Source of the DNA: Cyclobacterium sp. 1_MG-2023
GTDB taxonomy: Bacteria; Bacteroidota; Bacteroidia; Cytophagales; Cyclobacteriaceae
DNA: 64,000 nt
Assembly (NCBI RefSeq): GCF_030546805.1
Contig: NZ_JAUOPC010000014.1
Coordinates: forward strand, 112,836 to 176,835
Reading direction: 5' to 3'
Under the pieces are notes generated by a model. That model saw only the letters and a program-made list of their open reading frames with translations. It was not told where the DNA came from and searched no databases. How positions within the stretch are numbered: position 1 is the stretch's first letter; every line of letters begins with the position of its first letter. A program made the translations under genes and the position numbers. Of the stretch, positions 44,467-53,756 are shown piece after piece.

Positions 44467-46100
44467 TTGTTTTTTGTAATTATTTCCAACCAATCATCCG
44501 GAAGAGCAAGCAATTGATTCTGACTCAGCATGACCTTTTCCAATTCCGAATAAGGTATATCCTGAACATCTACACTTTCACTAGCAGCAATAGCTGCTGC
44601 TGCCCCAATACTTTGGCCAAGCACCATAAAGGTAGGCACAATCCGGATGCTACCATAGCCTACATAGCTTGATGAAAGACAGGTAGGGGTCAATACATTA
44701 GTACATTCATCTTTCTTTGGCACTGTGGCTTGAAACGAGATTTTAAAAGGTTTCCAAGTTCCATCATTTTCGACATGGGTGAATCCTTCATTATAAGCTT
44801 TGCCATCTTTTACAATTCTCCTGGCGTGGTGCACATCTGGCGGCCACCATGCAATGGCAATCGGGTCTGAAACCGTATCTTTAACCTTAATATCGGTATT
44901 GTGTTCAGTAATGACATAATCAGACACCATTCGTCTTCCACTTCGTATATACAGGCGACGTGGCCAATTGCCATTGTCAGTGAATTCATCTTTTGGCAAG
45001 CCCCAGCCTTTCCAATTTGCCCTCGTAAGACTATCCACACTTTCATCGTTCTGCAAAAACCACAACAAGCCTAAAGTAAAAGACCGATGATATTTGATAA
45101 TACTGTCCTGTTTTTGGTAATTCCCTTCAGGGTATTCCCAATTTTCTCCATAAAGATTTGCCGATAGATCGTGCCAACTACCGATGTCTGTTTTACCATT
45201 ATGTCTATTGGCTTCCGGTTTGAACAGCCTACCTCCTTCTTTTAAGTACCTCCGGTAGATTTCATACCGTTCCGGATCGTAATCCTCAGGTTTATCAATT
45301 GGAATACGGTTATCTTCTTCCTTTGTAAGGCACATTCTGAAGCAAAAACCCTGAATATAATGACTGGGATCTCCATGATTCCCCAATTCCCCGGGTTGAA
45401 TGGTAGGAATAAGTCCGCTTTTTGCATCTCCTTCGATTACATAAGGGTCAACCTCCACTTGAAACTGCTTGAAAGTATTTACTTCCTGAATTCCATTTAG
45501 ATTCTCCCCGTATTTTTCATTCCCCTCACGAATTGTTTCAGTGTTAATGTCGGCAAAATGCAGCAAGTGCCCTTCAATCGATGCATCTACAAATACTTTG
45601 GCCATTATTTCTGAACCATTTTCAAGCATTACCTTTTCTATTCTGTTTCCTTTTTTTCCTACACCGTTTTTTTCCTTTATCCGGGTATTTCTTATGATGG
45701 TTATGTTTTTTTCCTCCTTCAACATCTGCTCTATTATTGCTTCAGCAACTGAAGGTTCATATTTTGAATACCATTTTGGGTTATTGAAATCGGCTTTTCG
45801 GCCGTAATGATCACCAACGGCTTCATAAAATTCCCGGGCAATCCCCCCAATTACAATTGTATTACCAAAACGCATGTCTTTTCCGAGTCCTTCAACTACC
45901 ATTCCTCCGGGATGCCCTGTAGGTTCAATAAGCACCACTTTTTTCCCCAGCCTAGCAGCCTGAATAGCTGCAGTAAAGCCCGCTTCACTGCCTCCTAAAA
46001 TACAAATATCAGTAGTAAAATTAGATTGCTGCACTTTGTCATTGCAAGCATAAAGCATTAGGCACAAAATTGATAGATAAAGTAATCTGAAAAATTTCAT
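44463..46100 (-). CDS. FAD-dependent oxidoreductase lipoprotein
   Basis: The 545-residue protein has a lipoprotein signal (LMLYAC at about residue 19) and then a dinucleotide-binding motif (ICILGGSEAGFTAAIQAARLGKKVVLIEP, about 32-60). G-G-M-V-V-E-G-L-G follows; this is the FAD_oxidored family often found next to polysaccharide genes. Near the C-terminus, CLSSSYVGYGSIRIVPTFMVLGQSIGAAAA is the conserved FAD-contact block. The substrate is unknown, but sugar or sugar-derived alcohol oxidation is common for the family. It is separated by about 500 bp from a large hydrolase-like gene on the other strand. Confidence 0.88.
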   Translation of the reverse strand: MKFFRLLYLSILCLMLYACNDKVQQSNFTTDICILGGSEAGFTAAIQAARLGKKVVLIEPTGHPGGMVVEGLGKDMRFGNTIVIGGIAREFYEAVGDHYGRKADFNNPKWYSKYEPSVAEAIIEQMLKEEKNITIIRNTRIKEKNGVGKKGNRIEKVMLENGSEIMAKVFVDASIEGHLLHFADINTETIREGNEKYGENLNGIQEVNTFKQFQVEVDPYVIEGDAKSGLIPTIQPGELGNHGDPSHYIQGFCFRMCLTKEEDNRIPIDKPEDYDPERYEIYRRYLKEGGRLFKPEANRHNGKTDIGSWHDLSANLYGENWEYPEGNYQKQDSIIKYHRSFTLGLLWFLQNDESVDSLTRANWKGWGLPKDEFTDNGNWPRRLYIRSGRRMVSDYVITEHNTDIKVKDTVSDPIAIAWWPPDVHHARRIVKDGKAYNEGFTHVENDGTWKPFKISFQATVPKKDECTNVLTPTCLSSSYVGYGSIRIVPTFMVLGQSIGAAAAIAASESVDVQDIPYSELEKVMLSQNQLLALPDDWLEIITKNN

Positions 46101-46609
46101 AAGTTTCTATTTTTGGTTTAATGTTTCACTTTTATAAAAAGAAATAATGATACTTATACCCCATAAAAAGTAAAGACTTGGTTTCCTGCTCAACCTGCAT
46201 TTGATCCTTTTCCTTTATCCCCAAATCTTTCCTAAAAGGTATACAAACTTGCAACCAAGCCAAATCCCCCTATTCCACCTTTAAAACTGTGAAATCAATA
46301 GGAAAGAAATTATTTTTTATCTTTTTAAGATAGTCTTTATATTGTAATTGGATTTAATCTTTTACTCTTTATAAGGGTAAAATGAAAATCATGTAAAGCT
46401 AATCAACCCAATTGCAATATATAATTGTGAATATTTGTTTCGATAAATTTATAATCTTTTTTGTCCTAAACTTTCCCCAATCAAAATTTGCCGTGCAAAA
46501 AATTAAAACACTGAGAGGATTGTACCGGAGAACTATGTGAAACTTAGGTTAAACAAAGCTGCACTCTTTTCGAAATAAAACATTAATGCCCTGAAATTCA
46601 ACCTACAAA
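46101..46609. other. Intergenic region between divergent FAD oxidoreductase and hydrolase genes
   Basis: This 509-bp A+T-rich divergent promoter region has no gene and no strong palindrome. It should hold regulatory sites for both genes; I could not identify them. Confidence 0.4.
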
Positions 46610-49453
46610 ATGAAATATATACTTAAGCTGCTTTTCACAATCCTTGTTAGTACAGTCACTTTAAATCTTGCTGCGCAGCAAAAAACACAACACGCTTTCT
46701 ACGACAAGGAGAAAATAAAAATCAGCCAAGATTGGCTCGTTAACTCTATACCAGATAAAACGGGTTTTTTCTCCAATTCCAATGGTCAACTTGTGTTAAG
46801 CAATGGACTGATCAGCAGGGTATTCGATATCAACAAGGGGGGAGCTACTGTGGGACTGGAAAACTTAATGACGGGTGAAAACATGCTTCGGGCAATAAGA
46901 CCTGAAGCAGAAGTAAGCATTGATGGCTTAAATTTTCCTGTCGGAGGTCTGGTTGGGCAACCGGTACAAAATTACCTACTGGACAAATGGGTGCACCAAA
47001 TGGAAGCAGACCCCTCGGCCTTAAGCTTGCTGGACTATAAGTTTGGCAATACAGTGCCCAGATTTGATTGGAAAAAAAGGCCGGAATGGATGCCCAAAGA
47101 CCTGGATTGGCCCGCTCCAGGTAAACAACTTGTATTTACCTATGGGTTTAGCCAAAAACTGATCACACACCTTGTCAACCAAGGCAATTCCGACCAAGGC
47201 AGAGAAGTTTTATTTATGGATGATTTCAAGGATTTAAAGGAAACTTGGGAAGTCTTTGCATCTAAAGCGGATGAGAGAAATTCTTTTATAAATGAAGGCA
47301 AGGCCGGGGAAATCATGGCCTTGGCCAATCAATATGTTTACGCAAGCACTCCGGTACCTGCTAAGAGTAAGGTCTGGATTGTTGAAATCGATCCCGGTAC
47401 TGATAAGTCCGGCAGCTGGGGGCCGGGCATGGCCTTGCAATCAAAAAATGGGACCTTGTACAAGTTTAACCTGAGAACGGGCGATCTTAGCTTTGGTATA
47501 TTTGATGGGAAGAATGAAAGAAGGATTGGGAAATTACTAGCCGGAAAGAAAGTTTACCTCAGGGCAGAACAGATACCGGATGGTCTAACTTTCTCCTTTT
47601 CTTACACGGGCGAGGATTTCGAGCAATTGGCAAAGGTTCCTACAGACAACAGTCCTATCGCTGCACTTCAAGTGGGGAAAATGGATCAAAAAGCCGGAGC
47701 TGGGGATTTCATTACATCAGGAAAAAGAGGCAGAAGTCATATTAATCAGGTGCGGATTTTAGGAGAACTTCAAGAAAATGCCAAACAAGAAAAATTGGAT
47801 CGGTTAAAATACTTGAAAGACCTCCAGGTGAAGGTTTTCTACGAAATGTATGATGGCATCCCTCTTCTTTCCAAATGGATTGAAGTCGTCAATAATTCCG
47901 AGCAAAAAATAGTTGTTGACCGCTTTAAAAGTGAGATTTTGGCTTTGGTGGAAGCAGAAAGCGCAGTGGATGATAAGGATATTTGGAGAAAACCCAACCT
48001 GTCTGTAGAGACAGATTTCCGCTTCGGAGGTATGTCACCGGATAACCTTTACTCGAGTAGCATTGCCTGGAATGCAGACCCTGCTTACAAAACACAGGTG
48101 AATTACAATATGAAGACACCTGCTTTACTGGAAGCCTACCCTAAATTAGGCCCGATGAAAACTTTGGCCCCGGGAGAAAGCATGAAAAGCTTTAGAACTT
48201 GGGAGCTATTCCATGACAGCTGGGACCGAGAGCGAATCGGGCTTGCCGAAAAGAGAATGTACCGTTCACAAGCACCTTGGGCTACCGAAAACCCCATCAT
48301 GATGCATGTTCGGAATGCTGACAATGCTTCTGTGAAAAAAGCCATAGATCAGTGTGCTGAGGTAGGCTTTGAAATGGTAATCATGACATTTGGTAGTGGA
48401 TTTCAGATTGAAAATGACAGCCCGGAAAACCTGAACCGAATGAAAGCCCTTGCTAATTATGCTCATGAGAAAGGTATAGCGCTGGGTGGTTATTCCCTAT
48501 TAGCCAGCAGGAGCATCGACAAAGAAAATGATGTTATCATGCCTGAAGGAAAAAAACCGAGGTTTGGCAATTCTCCTTGCTTGGAAAGTGAGTGGGGACA
48601 AGAATATTTCAAAAAGCTTTATTCTTTTTACGAAAATACCGGACAAGATATTTTAGAGCACGATGGAAGCTACCCCGGAGATGTATGCGCCAGCCACAAT
48701 CATCCCGGACATACCGGTTTAGAAGACTCCCAATGGAATCAATACGAAACCATCAGGGAATTTTATGAATGGTGCCGAAGCAAAGGAATTTTCCTCAATG
48801 TGCCGGATCATTACTTTATGGCAGGAAGCAATAAAACCGGAATGGGTTACCGCGAGACCAACTGGTCTCTTCCTCGGGCACAACAGGAAATCATAGAAAG
48901 GCAAAACATCTATGATGGTACCTGGCAAAAAACCCCTTCTATGGGTTGGATGTTTGTGCCTTTGGTGGAATACCATGGCGGAGGCAAAGAAGCCACTATT
49001 GAGCCATTGAAAGACCATCTGCCTCATTACGAGCAAAGGTTGGCCAACCTTTTTGGTGCAGGGGTACAGGCCTGCTACAGAGGCCCACAATTGTATGACA
49101 GTCCCCAAACCAAAGAAATTGTTAAAAAGTGGGTGGGCTTTTATAAGGCACACAGAGAAGTGCTAGACAGTGATATTGTCCATATTAGACGGCCTGACGG
49201 AAGGGATTATGACGGATTGATACATGTCAATCCTGAAGGAAAAGAAAAAGGGCTGATCATGCTTTACAATCCCCTGGAAGTGCCGGTGGCCAAGACCATA
49301 AAGGTCAACCTGTATTATACAGGCCTGTCCGAAAATGCCGTATTGACAAATCAGGATGGGGATAAATTGCAAATGAGCCTAAATAGGGATTATAGCATTA
49401 ACCTTCCCATCCATATTCCAGCAAAAAGCCAGCAGTGGTTTGTAATCAATTAA
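46610..49453 (+). CDS. Large secreted glycoside-hydrolase-like protein (alpha-galactosidase clan type)
   Basis: The 947-residue protein has a signal peptide (cut after NLAAQ). Residues 45-200 and 410-520 look like the beta-sandwich part of GH36/GH27-type enzymes. Between them, about 205-395 is a LamG/DUF1080-like insertion (FMDDFKDLKETWEVFASKAD to SHINQVRILGEL). The catalytic barrel follows from about 545, with VIMTFGSGFQIENDSPENL, ALGGYSLLASRSI and DILEHDGSYPGDVC; the aspartate in EHDGSYPG is the candidate nucleophile. The final 80 residues are a beta domain. Assignment to clan D is by motif and order; the glycan is unknown. No SusCD pair is adjacent. Confidence 0.75.
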   Translation: MKYILKLLFTILVSTVTLNLAAQQKTQHAFYDKEKIKISQDWLVNSIPDKTGFFSNSNGQLVLSNGLISRVFDINKGGATVGLENLMTGENMLRAIRPEAEVSIDGLNFPVGGLVGQPVQNYLLDKWVHQMEADPSALSLLDYKFGNTVPRFDWKKRPEWMPKDLDWPAPGKQLVFTYGFSQKLITHLVNQGNSDQGREVLFMDDFKDLKETWEVFASKADERNSFINEGKAGEIMALANQYVYASTPVPAKSKVWIVEIDPGTDKSGSWGPGMALQSKNGTLYKFNLRTGDLSFGIFDGKNERRIGKLLAGKKVYLRAEQIPDGLTFSFSYTGEDFEQLAKVPTDNSPIAALQVGKMDQKAGAGDFITSGKRGRSHINQVRILGELQENAKQEKLDRLKYLKDLQVKVFYEMYDGIPLLSKWIEVVNNSEQKIVVDRFKSEILALVEAESAVDDKDIWRKPNLSVETDFRFGGMSPDNLYSSSIAWNADPAYKTQVNYNMKTPALLEAYPKLGPMKTLAPGESMKSFRTWELFHDSWDRERIGLAEKRMYRSQAPWATENPIMMHVRNADNASVKKAIDQCAEVGFEMVIMTFGSGFQIENDSPENLNRMKALANYAHEKGIALGGYSLLASRSIDKENDVIMPEGKKPRFGNSPCLESEWGQEYFKKLYSFYENTGQDILEHDGSYPGDVCASHNHPGHTGLEDSQWNQYETIREFYEWCRSKGIFLNVPDHYFMAGSNKTGMGYRETNWSLPRAQQEIIERQNIYDGTWQKTPSMGWMFVPLVEYHGGGKEATIEPLKDHLPHYEQRLANLFGAGVQACYRGPQLYDSPQTKEIVKKWVGFYKAHREVLDSDIVHIRRPDGRDYDGLIHVNPEGKEKGLIMLYNPLEVPVAKTIKVNLYYTGLSENAVLTNQDGDKLQMSLNRDYSINLPIHIPAKSQQWFVIN

Positions 49454-49829
49454 TTACTTCAACTTCTTCTTGAGAAAAATTTCCGTTCATTAAAAAAACT
49501 GCTTACTCAGAGGAGGGGACATGGCAAAATTTACAGCCCTCTTTCAAAGCAACTTCTTTACCTAAATAGTCAAGGGCTATCCAATGGGTCTATTCACTGA
49601 ATCAAGTATATGCTTCTCTAGTTTATAGCGTTAACTTCTCGCTATTTTAAAAAAGAAGTTGCAAATTCTTATGCACCCTTCTTTTTTCATCGCAACATTT
49701 CAGGGCTTTGTCGCGGACTTTCTTGTTTTCATCGCAGCTTATAAAAAGGATGCCTAAGGCTACTTATGTTTGAGCCATAATTCAATCACAAACAGACAAT
49801 TATTAATCAAACATTCAAAAAATATTATC
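49454..49829. other. Intergenic region
   Basis: There are 376 bp with no gene. A tatgtttg box at 49765-49772 resembles the Bacteroidota -7 element (TAnnTTTG) and could drive the small secreted protein gene; the matching -33 element is weak. A pair of similar segments with tcatcgca lies near 49688 and 49728. Confidence 0.4.
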
Positions 49830-50417
49830 ATGAAAAACATACTTAAAAGTTCCGCAGTAGCCGCATTAATGTTAGTTTCTTTAACTTCAATGGCCGAAGA
49901 ACCAAGCACAAGTTTGACCAAGGGAAGTGAAGCTACAAGCCTGGTTTTTAAAATGAACGCGCCTTCCCAAGCATCTTCAGTCTCTATCAGTGATGAAAAT
50001 GGACACACCTTATTTTACGAATATGTGATGGATGCTGATTATTCAAAATTATTTAACCTTAAAAACCTTCACTCCGGTACATACCATCTAAATGTGAATG
50101 ACGAAGCCAGCACAATAGTATACGCTGTAGCTATTAAAGACAATATGGTTACAAGCATCAATAAAATAGAATCCATCACTCCTTCTGTATTTGAAAAAGA
50201 AGGCCAAAAGGTTCACCTCAACTTGGAAAACAAGGACCTATCCAAAGTGAACATTAAAATTCTAAATGAGGCCGATGCTCAGTTCTTTGGAGAAACACTA
50301 ATTAGTCAGAATAATATTGTTAAAACATTTAATTTTGAAAAAGCCAACAAAGGAAACTATACTATCACCGTAAAAGATGGCAAGAAAGTCTACCAAAAAA
50401 ATATAAACGTTAATTAA
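49830..50417 (+). CDS. Small secreted beta-rich protein
   Basis: I chose ATG 49830, which starts a clean signal peptide (MKNILKSSAVAALMLVSLTSMAEE); the in-frame ATG at 49770 adds 20 polar residues. The mature 170 residues have two similar halves. Each has a strand of the type V-S-I-S-D-E-N-G or V-N-I-K-I-L-N-E-A and ends G-T-Y-H-L-N-V or G-N-Y-T-I-T-V. The latter motif is typical of the Ig-like modules at the ends of secreted Bacteroidota proteins, here existing alone. No catalytic site is visible. It is probably monocistronic, with a terminator downstream. Confidence 0.75.
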   Translation: MKNILKSSAVAALMLVSLTSMAEEPSTSLTKGSEATSLVFKMNAPSQASSVSISDENGHTLFYEYVMDADYSKLFNLKNLHSGTYHLNVNDEASTIVYAVAIKDNMVTSINKIESITPSVFEKEGQKVHLNLENKDLSKVNIKILNEADAQFFGETLISQNNIVKTFNFEKANKGNYTITVKDGKKVYQKNINVN

Positions 50418-50497
50418 TCAAAAAATAGCAGCTCCGGAGCTCATTGTAAATACAGTATTTCCGTTGAGAGATGCACAAGTTTTATTCCTCGATTGTT

Positions 50498-50540
50498 AAA
50501 TCACCCGGCCCCATCTTTTAGGTCTAGGTGATTTTTTTTT
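50498..50540 (+). terminator. Terminator after the small secreted protein gene
   Basis: Arms aaatcacc (50498-50505) and ggtgattt (50527-50534) pair perfectly around a 21-base loop and run into T. The remaining 200 bp up to the LytTR gene show nothing that I recognise. Confidence 0.65.
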
Positions 50541-50741
50541 AATTGCAAAACTTTAGTGAAAACAAGAGGCTTGAGATAGATGGATGCTAAAGAAAGTTTC
50601 ATTATAAAGCAAAAACGAATATATTGAAGTGGGAAGCGTTGCTGATATAATTAACAGCATAGCAATAACCAAATGGAGAAATTTCAAACTATCCTTCATA
50701 AGCTATAGAATAAGAAAAGCATTTTCATAAACCTTCAATTC

Positions 50742-51446
50742 ATGATAAATTGTATTGCCATAGATGACGAACCCCTTGCGCTGGAATTGCTAAAAAAATA
50801 CATCAACAAAATAGCATTCTTGCACTTGGTAGCTACCTGCGACAATGCCTTTGATGCCATGGAGGAAATGCAAAAGCAGCAGATAGACCTTATCTTTATT
50901 GACATTCAAATGCCGGAATTAACAGGCCTACAGTTTATTTCAAGCCTTGAAAAAAAACCTTTGGCCATCGTTATCACCGCCTACAAAGAATTCGCCCTGG
51001 AAAGTTTTGACTTGGATGTGGTGGATTACCTGCTAAAACCTGTTCCTATGGACCGTTTTTTGAAAGCCTGTAACCGAGCCAAGGACCGATTCGGATTGTT
51101 GACCGCCCAAAGTCATGATCCGGCTACAAAAGATCCCGACCATTTTTTTGTAAATGTAGATTATAGCCAAGTAAAATTAAAATTCATTGACATTTTATGG
51201 CTTAAAGGATATGGCGATTACCTTAAATTTTATTTGAAAAACAATACGCAGCCATTGGTGGTTAGGATGAGTTTCAAGGAAATCGTGGCCATTTTACCGC
51301 CAAAGCAATTTATCAGGATACATAAATCTTATATGGTGGCTATAGATGAAATTACTTCCATCCGTAAAAGCAGCCTCTTTCTTGGAGAATTGGAATTTTC
51401 AGTGGGCGAGTCCTACAAAGAAAGCGTAGAAAAGCTTATTGGTTGA
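50742..51446 (+). CDS. LytTR-family response regulator
   Basis: The 234-residue protein has a receiver domain (about 1-118) with acidic pocket D8-D9, phospho-acceptor D54 in IFIDIQMPELTG, T/S in VITAYKEFA and lysine in LLKPVPMDRF. A LytTR DNA-binding domain follows (about 138-234; LKGYGDYLKFYLKN, FIRIHKSYMVAIDEI). LytTR regulators usually pair with a LytS-like histidine kinase encoded next door. None is present here, so this is an orphan regulator whose kinase lies elsewhere. The next gene, 94 bp away on the same strand, is a formate/nitrite-type channel. Confidence 0.95.
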   Translation: MINCIAIDDEPLALELLKKYINKIAFLHLVATCDNAFDAMEEMQKQQIDLIFIDIQMPELTGLQFISSLEKKPLAIVITAYKEFALESFDLDVVDYLLKPVPMDRFLKACNRAKDRFGLLTAQSHDPATKDPDHFFVNVDYSQVKLKFIDILWLKGYGDYLKFYLKNNTQPLVVRMSFKEIVAILPPKQFIRIHKSYMVAIDEITSIRKSSLFLGELEFSVGESYKESVEKLIG

Positions 51447-51540
51447 GCCTGATATTAGATCAGGGTTTATATGAAACTTATTCTTCTTAATTTGGTTAAT
51501 GCTAAGTACAAATTTTCTATTGGACCCCAATCTTTAAACT

Positions 51541-52398
51541 ATGAAGGCTGAAAACAAAGACCAAAAGGAACACCAACAAGACTTGGAGAAAAAATCAAAT
51601 GAGGTGGAAGGATCAGGGAAATATACCGAGATCCTCAGCCGTGTCATACACGAGGGGGAGGAAATATTTAAAATAAATAATAGGGCAGTATTTTTGAGTG
51701 CTTGCATCGCCGGCTTAGAAATAGGTTTTAGTTACCTTTTGGTTGCTACTTTATATTTTACCTTTGAAGGGAAGCTGGAGGAGAATACAATCTTTAAATT
51801 ATTCGGCCTTGTATACCCATTGGGATTTATCATGGTGATTCTGGGTAAATCCGTATTGTATACCGAACAAACCTCCGTTTTGGCCTTACCGGTATTAAAT
51901 GGACAAAGGTCAATTCTGGAACTATTGACCATCTGGTTTATTGTGATTATTGGGAATCTCTTGGGGGGAATTTTATTTGTATTCTGCGTAGGAGATTTGG
52001 CTTCCCAGCTCAACCTCTTTGATAGGGAAACAATGGTTAAAATTGCTGATCATATCTTGGATCACAGTTATTGGGTATTACTGTTGAGTTCCATTTTTGC
52101 AGGTTGGCTGATGGGGCTTTTAACTTGGCTTTTGAACAGCACCACTGAAGCCTTGACCCGAATTCTTTTAATTGTTCTAATCACGGGAACCATAGGTTTT
52201 GTAGGTTTTCACCATAGCATCGTAGGAAATATAGAAGCTTTTGCCGGATTTTTATATTCGGAAAATATCTCCATTGGCGATTATTTGCTCTTCCTTGTTC
52301 TTACCTTATTAGGCAATGGAATTGGGGGTGCCATTGTGGTAGCACTATTTAAGTATCGGATTTTCGAATCCCATTATGCTTCAAAAAGCAAACATTAA
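51541..52398 (+). CDS. Formate/nitrite transporter family protein
   Basis: The 285-residue protein has a polar N-terminal tail of about 55 residues and then six membrane segments typical of FocA/NirC. NRAVFLSACIAGLEIGFSYLL starts the first, LGKSVLYTEQTSVLALPVLNG contains the equivalent of the F-T-E loop (here Y-T-E), and ILLIVLITGTIGFVGFHHSIVGNIEAF carries the histidine-rich fifth segment. The family makes pentameric anion channels for formate, nitrite or hydrosulfide. This one belongs to a divergent group with the extended N-terminus; the anion is unknown. Confidence 0.88.
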   Translation: MKAENKDQKEHQQDLEKKSNEVEGSGKYTEILSRVIHEGEEIFKINNRAVFLSACIAGLEIGFSYLLVATLYFTFEGKLEENTIFKLFGLVYPLGFIMVILGKSVLYTEQTSVLALPVLNGQRSILELLTIWFIVIIGNLLGGILFVFCVGDLASQLNLFDRETMVKIADHILDHSYWVLLLSSIFAGWLMGLLTWLLNSTTEALTRILLIVLITGTIGFVGFHHSIVGNIEAFAGFLYSENISIGDYLLFLVLTLLGNGIGGAIVVALFKYRIFESHYASKSKH

Positions 52399-52472
52399 AC
52401 GACCTAACCTAGTATTAAATTTTTCCCAACCGGCCGGAGAAGAAACTTTGGTTAAACTATGGCTTCAGACAT

Positions 52473-52519
52473 TAAACCCGAAAGGTGCAATAAACAATCT
52501 ATTACCTAATCCGGGTTAA
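52473..52519. repeat. Palindromic intergenic element, short copy D (about 47 bp)
   Basis: Only the two ends of the element are present: taaacccgaaaggtgcaata and attacctaatccgggttaa, inverted to each other and nearly adjacent. It fills part of the gap between convergent genes. Its right edge forms the TAA stop codon (52516-52518) of the minus-strand endonuclease/phosphatase-family gene. Confidence 0.8.
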
Positions 52520-53430
52520 AAGGAGAAAGTAGTCACAACAAAACCATGGTCTGAAGGGTAAGGAAACGTTTTGCCATTGATGGAAAAGGGTTCACCTAAG
52601 TGTGCATGGTAGGCATCTGAAGCAATGGGTTCTAAAGCAGCCCCCTTATAGAAAATATAGTCTATTCGGTGTTCATCCTTCACCCCTTTACTGTCCCAGG
52701 TAACACCAGGATGGGTTAGCGGATCGGGATTTAAAGTTCTGTAAGTATCAATCAAACCTATATCTTCTAAAACCTTGGTACTGTACCAGGGGACCTGCAA
52801 ACCATTGTGAATTTCCTTGGTCTCTTCTCCCCAATCCAAATGTGAAGGGCTATTCATGTCTCCGCCAAAAATCATGGGAATGGAATCAGTGGCTGCACTG
52901 TATCTTTTTAAATAGGGAAGTACCTTTTGAATCCTATTGTACCGGGTTTCTGTCTTTTCCCAATCAAGCAATTCAGCGGTATTCATCCCCATTTCCTCGG
53001 GTTCATTCTCCCAAGGCAGATAATGAAACCAGTTGGAAAAGAAACGGATCTTTTGCCCTTTTATTAGGACTTCTCTTCCTCCCAAGTAAAAAGGATATTC
53101 CGTGTCTATGCGCTCACCAAAGGGAAACTTAGAGAAAATGGATAGATTGACGTTTTTGTCATCCAAGGCAGTCCCTTCCTTAGCAATTAAATGAAAATTA
53201 TAGCCAAGAGAATCTGCAATTCTTTTGCCTGAACCATAGGTTTCTACCATCAAGATCACATCGGGATCAATTTCTTTTATAATTTGAATGACTTGCTGAG
53301 GCCCATTTTCAATGTCATTGCCACCATGCAAAATATTCCAGGCCATCACTTTGAAGGTGATCGGTTTTTCTTTGGGGGTGCAATTTCCAAGTACGGAAAA
53401 AACGATTAAACCAAGTAAAATTCTCATCAT
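52516..53430 (-). CDS. Endonuclease/exonuclease/phosphatase family lipoprotein
   Basis: The 304-residue protein has a lipoprotein signal (VLGNC at about residue 17) and a complete EEP catalytic set: N and H in WNILHGG, E in VILMVETYG, D-x-N in FGGDMNSPSHLD, D in HRIDYIFYKG and S-D-H in YPSDHGFVV. EEP enzymes cleave phosphodiester bonds in nucleic acids, phosphoinositides or sphingolipids. Extracytoplasmic location suggests scavenging of phosphate, nucleic acid or lipid headgroups. The gene is alone. Confidence 0.92.
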   Translation of the reverse strand: MMRILLGLIVFSVLGNCTPKEKPITFKVMAWNILHGGNDIENGPQQVIQIIKEIDPDVILMVETYGSGKRIADSLGYNFHLIAKEGTALDDKNVNLSIFSKFPFGERIDTEYPFYLGGREVLIKGQKIRFFSNWFHYLPWENEPEEMGMNTAELLDWEKTETRYNRIQKVLPYLKRYSAATDSIPMIFGGDMNSPSHLDWGEETKEIHNGLQVPWYSTKVLEDIGLIDTYRTLNPDPLTHPGVTWDSKGVKDEHRIDYIFYKGAALEPIASDAYHAHLGEPFSINGKTFPYPSDHGFVVTTFSF

Positions 53431-53756
53431 TAACTATTAATTTTTGCCATAGGAATCCTTTCAAACGCCCAATAAAGAGCCAAATAAAAAACAGCAAAAA
53501 CAAAGGGTTTGAAAATTATAGGATATAAGGAACAAAACTAATTACTCAGCCCTGTAAAACAAGCCCAATCAAGGTTATTTGTTATCTATAAGCCCTAATT
53601 TATTTAATAGCCTGAGTAGATGTTGCACTTGGTCATTAAAATGCTGAAATTAAACAGGCTAATTAATAATCCGGTAATTGTATCATATTTAAAAATGATC
53701 TGCATCATGTAAATCACTCATAATCATCACTAAATTCGGTTTTTATATTTATTAAA
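53431..53756. other. Divergent intergenic region before mlaEFD
   Basis: There are 326 bp, A+T rich, with no gene. The region should hold both promoters. I found no clear palindrome. Confidence 0.4.

Noticed and set aside
48719..49153. 144-codon minus-strand frame inside the hydrolase-like gene
   Set aside because: Antisense shadow of the catalytic-domain region; no start context or family.
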